Source: Nocardia speluncae NBRC 108251 (GTDB lineage: Bacteria > Actinomycetota > Actinomycetes > Mycobacteriales > Mycobacteriaceae). From it: 64,000 nucleotides of DNA. Numbering within the stretch: position 1 is the first letter of the stretch; the number at the start of each line of letters is the position of its first letter. Position numbers and translations under genes: made by a program. Shown piece after piece: positions 57,593-64,000 of this stretch. The stretch is taken from positions 1 to 64,000 of the forward strand of contig NZ_BDBZ01000036.1 of the NCBI RefSeq assembly GCF_001613245.1. Reading direction: 5' to 3'. The notes beneath the pieces were generated by a model. The model had not been told where the DNA came from and searched no databases. It was given only the letters and a program-made list of their open reading frames with translations.

Positions 57593-58762
57593 CTAGACGC
57601 CCAGGAATTCCTTGATATTTCCGCTCACGATGCGCGCGGCCGCCTCGGGGCCGACGGCCTCGACAACCGAGGCCAGGGATTTCTCCGAGTAGCCGAAGGT
57701 GCTCTCGTTGTGGGGGTAGTCCGACGACCACATCACCCGGTCCAGGCCGATCCGGTCGATGATGGCCAGGCCCAGCGGGTCGACCATGAACGAGGCCCGC
57801 ATATGGTTGTCCCAGTAGTGGCGGACCTCGTGGTCCAGCGGCCGGTTGTACATATGCCGGTAGGACGCGTGCATATGCTCGGCGTCCTGAAGTGCCGAGG
57901 CAACCCAGTTGATGCCGCCCTCGAACCAGCCGATCTGCAGACCGGGATGCCGGTCGATGATCCCGCTGAAGATGTACTTGGAGAACAGCTCCCGAAACGG
58001 GGCCACATTGTGCATCATTCCGACCACCACGCTGTTCACCTCGCACGGTGCGGACAGTGGGGATTCGCCGATATGGTGCGATACGGGTATCCCGGATTCC
58101 TCGATGGCGTCCCAGACGCCGATCATCGAGGTGCTGCCGTAGTCGATGACGGCGCCGTCGTCGTCCTTGCCGGCCGACAGCGGCAGCAGGAAAGTCGTGA
58201 GCCCCAGCGCTTTCAGCTCGGTGAGGGTCCGGCGGGCGCCGTCGGCATCCCACCAGTTGATCAGCCCGACCCCGTACAGTGCGCCGCCGGACCTTTCCTG
58301 CACTTCGGCGATGTATTCGTTGTAGATGCGGAAGCAGCGCTCGCGGACCGCCTTGTCCGGGTAGAACAGCAGTGCGAGCAGTGAATTGGGGAACGCCAGC
58401 TCCTTGTCGATCCCGTCGGCGCGCAGATCCGCGCCCCGAGCCTCGAGGTTGGTGCTGCCGGAGCCGTCGAGGGGGTCGTACTGCATCAGGACCCGGCTGA
58501 AATCACCGGGCAGGAACGATTTTCCCTTACGCCCGATCTGGTAGGCCCCCTCCTCGTACCATACCCGCGGCGCCTTGTCCCGGAGTTCTTCGGGAAAGCG
58601 TTCGTAGAAGATGTCGTCGGCGAGTGAGATGTGGTTGTCGGCGGAGAAGACCTCGGTGCCGGCGGGTAGTCCGAGGCTGCCCTCGGCCCGGCCCCGGCGG
58701 TCCTTGGGTGGGCCGAACCCCTGTGGGGGGTAGAGCGGGGCGCTGCTGGGCGAAGTCGGCAT
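57593..58762 (-). CDS. Amidohydrolase-2 family (metal-dependent TIM-barrel) enzyme
   Basis: The 389-residue protein has VFSADNHISLADDIFYERFP (the DxH-type first metal site, here DNH), IPVSHHIGESPLSAP (metal His), LQIGWFEGGINWVASALQDA and LDRVMWSSDYPHNESTFGYS (the conserved Asp of the ACMSD/amidohydrolase-2 group). Family members are decarboxylases, lactonases and hydratases of cyclic or aromatic acids. ATG 58762 follows TTGGAGGGTCACG. It leads the operon, with a divergent TetR gene on the other side of a 433-nt gap. The substrate is unknown. Confidence 0.92.
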   Translation of the reverse strand: MPTSPSSAPLYPPQGFGPPKDRRGRAEGSLGLPAGTEVFSADNHISLADDIFYERFPEELRDKAPRVWYEEGAYQIGRKGKSFLPGDFSRVLMQYDPLDGSGSTNLEARGADLRADGIDKELAFPNSLLALLFYPDKAVRERCFRIYNEYIAEVQERSGGALYGVGLINWWDADGARRTLTELKALGLTTFLLPLSAGKDDDGAVIDYGSTSMIGVWDAIEESGIPVSHHIGESPLSAPCEVNSVVVGMMHNVAPFRELFSKYIFSGIIDRHPGLQIGWFEGGINWVASALQDAEHMHASYRHMYNRPLDHEVRHYWDNHMRASFMVDPLGLAIIDRIGLDRVMWSSDYPHNESTFGYSEKSLASVVEAVGPEAAARIVSGNIKEFLGV

Positions 58763-59195
58763 CGTGACCCTCCAATGGATCGTTTGATTCGCGAATTTGC
58801 CGTCGGCGGTCGAACCCGCGGCAGCCGGCCGGCGACGCGGCGGTCATGCCGAACCGCTATGTCACAACGTCCGCCGCCCCTGCGGAGCGGGCGGCCGGAA
58901 GCCGGGTGGCTGACCCGCCAAGCTGAAAACGACATTATCATATTGGGAGAGTGGCGTTCTACAGCTTGGGCTCGATTGCTTCATTCCATCCCGGTTCAAT
59001 CGGGGAGAATGATATTTTCATCAGGGGCTCGTTACGGTCGCCGGCCGAGTCTCGGGAGGGGTCGATTTGCGCTCGCGCCGACCTCGGGCCGCAAGGGAAG
59101 CTCCATTGCGGAAGCAACTTCTTTGTAACCCTTGTCACAAGGTAGAAACCAACCTACTGTGTGTTCACTAGGTTTGTCAGATCGGGGTTCGGACC
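58763..59195. promoter_or_regulatory. Divergent regulatory region with TetR promoter and palindromes
   Basis: For the TetR gene: TTGTCA (59132-59137), 17 nt, TACTGT (59155-59160). A perfect palindrome CCTTGT-C-ACAAGG (59130-59142) covers the -35. Near the amidohydrolase gene lies ATTCGCGAAT (58787-58796). The stretch from about 58930 to 59030 is noticeably more A/T-rich than the window average. No gene is supported here on either strand. Confidence 0.55.
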
Positions 59196-59798
59196 ATGAC
59201 AGCTCCTCGTCCCTATGCCTCACTCCTCGCCAAGGGGGAGGATCGCAGGCAGCGAATACTCGCCGTATCCCAACGCCTGCTCACCCGCAACGGCTGGCGC
59301 GGCACGACGCTGGCGCAGATCGCCGGTGAGGCCGGAGTGACCTCCGCGGGACTGCTGCACCACTTTTCCTCCAAAGAGCAGCTGCTGCACGCTGTCCTGG
59401 ACGCCCGCGACGCCGAAGACCTGGAGGATGCCGATATCGGCGGTGATCTCATTGTGGAGATCCGCAAGGTCGTCACCAGGATGGAACGTTCTCCGGAGCT
59501 GGTCGGCACCTTCGTCGTCCTCCTCGTCGAGAACCTCATGCCCGAGGCGCCACTGCACGATCGGATGCTCGATCGGTGGCGCACGGCCGTCGAACTCGTC
59601 ACCGGGGCGATTCGGCGGGGCCAGGACAGCGGCCGGTACCGGCGCGATATCGATCCGCGGATGCGCGCGGTCGAGATCGTCGCCTTTCTGAACGGAATGG
59701 AGATCTCGTGGCTGCTCGATCGTTCGATCCCGCTGGCCGAAGTTTTCAACGGTTACACCGAGTCGCTGGCCCGCGACTTGGCGGCGAAGGAGATGTGA
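59196..59798 (+). CDS. TetR-family regulator, probable controller of the amidohydrolase operon
   Basis: The 200-residue protein has the HTH RRQRILAVSQRLLTRNGWRG then TTLAQIAGEAGVTSAGLLHH (about 16-55) and HFSSKEQLLHAVLDARDAED after it, typical of TetR. The C-terminal domain (VVTRMERSPELVGTFVVLLV then RRGQDSGRYRRDIDPRMRAV) is common to TetR members near CoA-dependent catabolic genes. It is divergent from the five-gene operon, with a palindrome on its own promoter that suggests autoregulation. The stop TGA overlaps the ATG of the next gene (TGATG). Confidence 0.9.
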   Translation: MTAPRPYASLLAKGEDRRQRILAVSQRLLTRNGWRGTTLAQIAGEAGVTSAGLLHHFSSKEQLLHAVLDARDAEDLEDADIGGDLIVEIRKVVTRMERSPELVGTFVVLLVENLMPEAPLHDRMLDRWRTAVELVTGAIRRGQDSGRYRRDIDPRMRAVEIVAFLNGMEISWLLDRSIPLAEVFNGYTESLARDLAAKEM

Positions 59799-60304
59799 TG
59801 AGGTACCGGCTCGATGTGGTGGCGGCGACCGTGGCCGACGCGGTCCAGTTCGCCGGCGGATGGTTGTTCGACCGTTCGGTGGCCGGGTGGGAGGTGACGG
59901 TCCTGCTCGCGCAGCCGTCCGATATCCGCCCGTTGAAAATCCTCGGCGCCGAGGTCCGCGAGCTCGACTCCGTGCTGGCGACCGAGGTCCCGGGCCGGCT
60001 GCCGCAGGCACTGGCCGTGAATGCCGATGTCTGTAGTAGGGACGGCCGGGCGCGTAAAGGTGTCTTGCGGGCGCTGGAGGATCGCGGGATCGAGGTCGTC
60101 GTCTGGGGTGACGGCTGGCCGGCCGGGCAGGATCACGGTGTCGACCCGGTGCTGCACCGTCTGAGTTGTGCAGCGCGAGCGTTCAAGGCGCAAGCCTTGG
60201 TGGCGGCGGGACTCTCGGCTGCCGCGGTGACGCCCAGCGAGATATTCCGCAGTGGCGCCACGGAATACGCGCCGGTCTGCGCGGATCTCGTTCCGGCGGT
60301 CTGA
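59798..60304 (+). CDS. Conserved-looking protein of unknown function coupled to TetR
   Basis: The 168-residue protein MRYRLDVVAATVADAVQFAG has no signal peptide or membrane helix. It appears alpha/beta (WLFDRSVAGWEVTVLLAQPS, DIRPLKILGAEVRELDSVLA) with three cysteines (NADVCSRDG, LSCAARAF, PVCADLVP). Its start overlaps the TetR stop by one base, so the two are co-transcribed. It might modify or sense the TetR ligand, or belong to the divergent catabolic pathway. I do not recognise the family. Confidence 0.68.
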   Translation: MRYRLDVVAATVADAVQFAGGWLFDRSVAGWEVTVLLAQPSDIRPLKILGAEVRELDSVLATEVPGRLPQALAVNADVCSRDGRARKGVLRALEDRGIEVVVWGDGWPAGQDHGVDPVLHRLSCAARAFKAQALVAAGLSAAAVTPSEIFRSGATEYAPVCADLVPAV

Positions 60305-61070
60305 GGCGCGCAGGCGCGGGAACGTACGGGAGAGGTATACGGGCACGGGTTCGCTCCGGTATCCATGAGATGAACGACGGCCGGCCGGGTCGGTAGGTGA
60401 TGGGCTGACCCGGACACTGGCTGCGGGGGAGGCGATCGAGGCGGGTTTCGAGGGGCTTCGCCGTCGACGGTCATCGATTTTTGCGGTGTTGCCGAGGGGC
60501 TTTCCGCGGATTTATCCGTTGTGTTCCGATCCGGTCCGTACGCAATTGTGCGAATTCAACGGATCGGTGGGGTCCGGGCAATGCGGCGGGCAAATTTTGA
60601 AACGTTGATCTTCACGATTCTCCGGGGTGATGTGTGGCGGGATTTCCCATCCCGGAGCCGGTTTTGTGGGGTTATCATGCCTGATCGCAGGCTTTTCGGT
60701 CGATGGCTGCTGTGGGTGTGCCAGGCATTGCCGGTGGTTTCCGGAAACTTGCCCGCAAGTATTGTGTTCTCGACTATCGGATGTCATCCTATTCGAAATT
60801 GAGAATGACATTTCCGCACTGAAGGATGTGACATCAGCACCGGCTGGGACGGCGCAGCCAACGGATCGAAAACCCCGGCCGCAGGCCGCAATCGAACTCC
60901 GTCGCCGCAGACCGGAGCTGACCGTCATGCCGCGGTTCGTTCGCGAGCCGCCCCGACTCGGTGGAAGCGCGCGCCGGCGTGTTCCACCGAGCGTCGATCG
61001 TTCGACAGGAGTACTTCGATGACGAACCCCTCGGCATGTCGGCAACCGCATCCGATGTCGTGAGGCCGGT
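60305..61070. promoter_or_regulatory. 766-nt leader region of the mce operon with several palindromes
   Basis: No gene is supported on either strand. The segment from 60530 to 60830 is A/T-richer than the surroundings. Three dyads stand out: GTTTCCGGAAAC (60737-60748, perfect), ATGTCAT-N17-ATGACAT (60781-60811) and GATGT-G-ACATC (60825-60835). The last two share TGTCA/TGACA half-sites and lie 235-290 nt before the first yrbE start. They are candidate operators for an mce regulator; I cannot place a convincing promoter. Confidence 0.45.
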
Positions 61071-61865
61071 ATGACCATCCGAACGCCCTATCTGGTCCGG
61101 CTCAAAGACCGGTTCGAGGGCCCACTGCAAACAGTGGGTGGCCTGTTCGCCATGACCGCCGACGCCGTGCGATTCGCCTTCCGCCGCCCGTTCCAGACCC
61201 GGGAATTCCTCGAACAGTCCTGGTTCATCGTGCGGGTCTCACTGGTTCCCACGCTGCTGGTCGCGATTCCGTTCACCGTGCTGGTGAGTTTCACCCTGAA
61301 CATCCTCCTGCGCGAACTGGGCGCCGCGGACCTCTCCGGCGCCGGCGCCGCCTTCGGCGCGGTGACCCAGGTCGGCCCGATGGTCACGGTGCTGATCGTG
61401 GCAGGATCCGGTGCCACCGCGATGTGTGCCGATCTGGGATCGCGGACCATCCGCGAGGAGATCGCGGCCATGGAGGTACTCGGGATCGACCCGGTGCAAC
61501 GGCTGGTTACGCCACGCATGCTGGCCTCCGGCCTGGTGGCGCTGCTGCTGAACAATCTGGTCTGCATCATCGGCGTGCTCGGCGGCTATGTGTTCTCGGT
61601 GTATGTGCAGGACGTGAATCCGGGCGCGTTCGTCGCCGGGATCACCCTGCTCACCGGCATCAACGAGGTGATCATCTCGTCGGTGAAAGCCCTCCTGTTC
61701 GGCCTGGTCGCCGGGATCGTCGCCTGCTACCGCGGGCTGATCGTCACCGGTGGCGCGAAATCGGTGGGTAACGCGGTCAACGAGACCGTGGTCTATGCGT
61801 TCATGTCGCTGTTCGTCATCAATGTGATGGTCACGGCGATCGGCATCCAGTTGACGACCGGATGA
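61071..61865 (+). CDS. YrbEA: MlaE-type permease of an Mce transporter
   Basis: At 264 residues the MlaE/YrbE permease has five to six membrane helices. Family motifs are FIVRVSLVPTLLVAIPFTVL, LIVAGSGATAMCADLGSRTI with REEIAAMEVLGIDPVQRLVT (the EQ-loop-like segment contacting the ATPase, reading EEIAAMEVLGIDP) and VTGGAKSVGNAVNETVVYAF. With YrbEB it forms the membrane channel for lipid import by Mce proteins, energised by a shared MceG ATPase encoded elsewhere. The ATG at 61071 is 14 nt before yrbEB's partner start region after the stop at 61865. It resembles the M. tuberculosis yrbE genes in order and size. Confidence 0.95.
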   Translation: MTIRTPYLVRLKDRFEGPLQTVGGLFAMTADAVRFAFRRPFQTREFLEQSWFIVRVSLVPTLLVAIPFTVLVSFTLNILLRELGAADLSGAGAAFGAVTQVGPMVTVLIVAGSGATAMCADLGSRTIREEIAAMEVLGIDPVQRLVTPRMLASGLVALLLNNLVCIIGVLGGYVFSVYVQDVNPGAFVAGITLLTGINEVIISSVKALLFGLVAGIVACYRGLIVTGGAKSVGNAVNETVVYAFMSLFVINVMVTAIGIQLTTG

Positions 61866-61878
61866 GGGGAGGGATTCG

Positions 61879-62736
61879 ATGACAGCCTCCGAGGTTCTCA
61901 CCACGCGGTACCCGGTGCTGATCCGCCGGCTGCGTAAACCGGTGGACGTACTCGGCCGGGTCGGCGACCACGCGATCTTCTATGTGAAGGCGCTGGCATT
62001 CGCGCCGATGGCGGCCTGGCGTTACAAACGCGAGACGGTCCGGTTGATCGCGGAGATCAGTATGGGCGCGGGCACTCTGGCAGCGTTCGGCGGCACGGTG
62101 GTGATCGTCAGCTTCCTGACCTTGGCCACCGGCGGCACCCTCGCCGTACAGGGGTACAGCTCGCTGGGCGATATCGGCATCGAGGCGCTCACCGGCTTCC
62201 TGTCCGCCTTCATCAACGTCCGGATCTCGGCGCCGGTGGTCGCAGGTATCGGCCTGGCGGCAACATTCGGGGCCGGTGTCACCGCGCAACTGGGCGCCAT
62301 GCGGATCAACGAGGAAATCGACGCGCTGGAATCCATTGCGATAGAGCCGATCGCGTATCTGGTCGGCACCCGCATCATCGCCGGGATGATCGCGATCACT
62401 CCGCTCTACGCCATCGCGGTGATCGCCTCGTTCCTCGCCAGCCGGTTCACCACGGTGGTGATCCTGGGCCAGTCCTCAGGACTCTACGACCACTACTTCG
62501 CGACCTTCCTCAACCCGATCGACCTGCTCTGGTCGTTCCTACAGGCAATCCTGATGGCGATCACGATCCTGTTGATCCACACGTACTTCGGATTCTTCGC
62601 CGCCGGCGGGCCGTCGGGTGTAGGTACCGCGGTGGGCAATGCCGTGCGGACCTCGCTGATCGCGGTCGTCTCGGTGACATTGCTGGTCTCGCTGGCCGTG
62701 TACGGATCCAACGGAAACTTCGAGCTGTCGGGGTAG
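61879..62736 (+). CDS. YrbEB: second MlaE-type permease of an Mce transporter
   Basis: At 285 residues it has FYVKALAFAPMAAWRYKRET at the N-terminus and five to six helices. The conserved loop is TAQLGAMRINEEIDALESIA with IEPIAYLVGTRIIAGMIAIT, the EEIDALE segment matching the ATPase-contact motif of YrbEB. The tail AAGGPSGVGTAVGNAVRTSL is typical. It starts 13 nt after yrbEA and ends two bases before mceA, so all are one operon. The pair YrbEA/YrbEB is always found together before mceA. Confidence 0.95.
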   Translation: MTASEVLTTRYPVLIRRLRKPVDVLGRVGDHAIFYVKALAFAPMAAWRYKRETVRLIAEISMGAGTLAAFGGTVVIVSFLTLATGGTLAVQGYSSLGDIGIEALTGFLSAFINVRISAPVVAGIGLAATFGAGVTAQLGAMRINEEIDALESIAIEPIAYLVGTRIIAGMIAITPLYAIAVIASFLASRFTTVVILGQSSGLYDHYFATFLNPIDLLWSFLQAILMAITILLIHTYFGFFAAGGPSGVGTAVGNAVRTSLIAVVSVTLLVSLAVYGSNGNFELSG

Positions 62737-62738
62737 GG

Positions 62739-63989
62739 GTGGCGTTGGTGGGAAACGAAATACAACCGTGGACGGCTGCGCCGCCGCGGCGCGCGGCCGG
62801 ACACCGGCGCTGGGCCGCTCGGCTGAAACCCCTGGCCCGCCCGGCCGCGGGGCTCACGGCGATCGCGGCCGGTATGGCGATCGTGGTACTCGCGGTGACC
62901 CTGTTCCGGGGCGGGTTCGCCGATACCGTCGCCGTGACCGTGCACGCCCCACGCGCCGGTCTGGTGATGTATCCCGACGCCGAGGTGAAATTGCGCGGCG
63001 TGACCGTCGGCGCCGTGGATTCCATCGTCGAACGGACCGACGGCACCGCGGAGATCGAATTGGCCATCGATCGGGGCAATCTCACTCGGATACCCGGCGA
63101 TGTGACTGTGGATATCGCCAGCACCACAGTATTCGGGGCGAAGTACATCCAGCTGGTCCCACCCGAACAGCCTGCTTCGGGGCACCTCGAGGCGGGGCAG
63201 GTATTCGACGCCGGAAACGTGACGGTCGAGATCAATACGGTGTTCGAACAGCTCACCCGGGTGCTGGGCGAAATCCAGCCGGAAAAGCTCAACGAAACCC
63301 TGGGCGCGCTGGCCACCGCGATGCGCGGCCGCGGTGACCGGGTGGGCCGGATGATGGTGGACCTGGAGTTGTTCCTGGCGAAACTGGAACCCGGGTTGCC
63401 GGCCCTGCGCGCGGATCTGGCGATGGCGCCGGAGGTTACCCGGGCCTACGCGGACGCGGCGCCCGCGCTGCTGGAAACCGTGGGCAACGCCTCACAGTTG
63501 AGCCGGACTGTGGTGGAGGAACAGCAGCAACTCGATGTGCTGCTGATGAGCCTCATCGGGCTGGCCGATACCGGCAACCGGGTGGTGGGGGAGAGCGGCC
63601 CCGGCCTGGTGAGTGCCATGGATGTCCTGGCACCGACCACGGAGTTGACCAACCGGTACCACCAGGCGCTGACGTGCGCATTGGACGGACTGGGTTATCT
63701 GTCCTCGGTGACCCCCGTGCAGGTGCCGGGAATCGGACTGTCGGCAAATTTCCTCTGGGGTGTCGAACCGTACCGCTATCCGGAGCATCTGCCGAAGGTC
63801 GCGGCGTCCGGTGGCCCGCAGTGTTCGATGCTGCCCGTGGGTTACGAGGATTTCCCGCCGTTCGTGGTCGCCGATGTCGGGGCCAACCCCCAGGCCGGGC
63901 CGTTCCGGTCCGGGCTGACGCTGAACACGGCCTCGCTCGCCGAGGCACTGTTCGGACCCGCCGCCGCAGGGAAGGGGGCACCACGATGA
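62739..63989 (+). CDS. MceA: Mce-family lipid-transport protein
   Basis: GTG 62739 opens a 416-residue protein with a basic N-terminus and one membrane helix (about 37-57, AAGLTAIAAGMAIVVLAVTL). The MCE domain follows: FADTVAVTVHAPRAGLVMYP then VKLRGVTVGAVDSIVERTDG and TVFGAKYIQLVPPEQP (about 60-150). The remainder is long helices forming the tube of the Mce hexamer, with two Cys near the end. The order yrbEA-yrbEB-mceA matches all mce operons. The cargo (fatty acid, cholesterol or other lipid) cannot be told. Its stop overlaps mceB by ATGA. Confidence 0.94.
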   Translation: MALVGNEIQPWTAAPPRRAAGHRRWAARLKPLARPAAGLTAIAAGMAIVVLAVTLFRGGFADTVAVTVHAPRAGLVMYPDAEVKLRGVTVGAVDSIVERTDGTAEIELAIDRGNLTRIPGDVTVDIASTTVFGAKYIQLVPPEQPASGHLEAGQVFDAGNVTVEINTVFEQLTRVLGEIQPEKLNETLGALATAMRGRGDRVGRMMVDLELFLAKLEPGLPALRADLAMAPEVTRAYADAAPALLETVGNASQLSRTVVEEQQQLDVLLMSLIGLADTGNRVVGESGPGLVSAMDVLAPTTELTNRYHQALTCALDGLGYLSSVTPVQVPGIGLSANFLWGVEPYRYPEHLPKVAASGGPQCSMLPVGYEDFPPFVVADVGANPQAGPFRSGLTLNTASLAEALFGPAAAGKGAPR

Positions 63990-64000
63990 ACAACCGCAAT
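63986..64000 (+). CDS. MceB, first five codons only (cut by window end)
   Basis: ATG 63986 overlaps the mceA stop by ATGA and reads MNNRN before the window ends. In every mce operon the gene after mceA is mceB, so this is the start of MceB by position. The ribosome binding site AAGGGGGCA lies upstream within mceA. Confidence 0.75.

Noticed and set aside
1..64000. CRISPR arrays, tRNA/rRNA genes, insertion sequences, prophage genes
   Set aside because: No regularly spaced repeats, no cloverleaf or rRNA signature, no transposase, integrase (other than XerD), capsid or terminase proteins were found.

Overview
The window comes from a high-GC actinomycete of the Mycobacteriales, most likely a Nocardia or close relative. 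Three things support this. The block from about 0.1 to 20 kb follows the Mycobacterium tuberculosis Rv1691-Rv1713 order (TPR protein, HAD phosphatase, small protein, tlyA, nadK, recN, steA, pyrG, Nudix, xerD, parA, scpA, scpB, rluB, cmk, der). The window ends in a yrbE-mce operon. Codon third positions are strongly G/C. I see no rRNA, tRNA, CRISPR array, insertion sequence or prophage.

Layout. (1) 0-20 kb is the conserved housekeeping block, mostly co-directional with 4-nt start/stop overlaps, covering ribosome modification (TlyA, RluB), NAD(P) and nucleotide metabolism (NadK, PyrG, Cmk), DNA repair and chromosome segregation (RecN, XerD, ParA, ScpA/ScpB) and ribosome assembly (Der). It is interrupted by a decayed GyrI-like gene, by a membrane protein plus an SRPBCC gene between recN and steA, and by loss of the expected steB/mctB gene after steA. 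(2) 20-32 kb is a stress-flavoured region: zinc-ribbon protein, hydrolases, a four-helix membrane protein, CsbD, phosphoesterase, BON, nucleotidyltransferase, DUF6480-like, a haem-oxygenase-like/methyltransferase/CDGSH operon, and a sigma-F module (STAS antagonist, RsbW-like kinase, SigF). Several genes here are preceded by G(G/A)TT-N15-GGGTA-type elements resembling sigma-F promoters, including rsbW-sigF itself. (3) 32-51.6 kb holds regulator-plus-target pairs (TetR/MMPL exporter, FMO/TetR/hydrolase with a divergent alcohol dehydrogenase, MerR/hydrolase, MarR/DJ-1), an unknown two-gene module, an L,D-transpeptidase-like protein, a sodium:solute symporter with a small membrane partner, and a large NERD-like/disordered/membrane protein. 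(4) 51.6-60.3 kb holds a five-gene translationally coupled catabolic operon (amidohydrolase, two M24 proteins, crotonase, double-domain CoA-transferase) with a divergent TetR and a gene of unknown function. (5) 61-64 kb is the start of a yrbEA-yrbEB-mceA-mceB lipid-import operon behind a 766-nt leader region.

The most interesting items are the local sigma-F-like promoter set, the M24 pair in which one member has lost its metal ligands, the haem-oxygenase-like/HemK2-like/CDGSH operon, the leaderless MarR-controlled DJ-1 promoter and the face-to-face TetR/MMPL promoters sharing an operator. All functional calls are by recognition of motifs and gene order; no database search was run.
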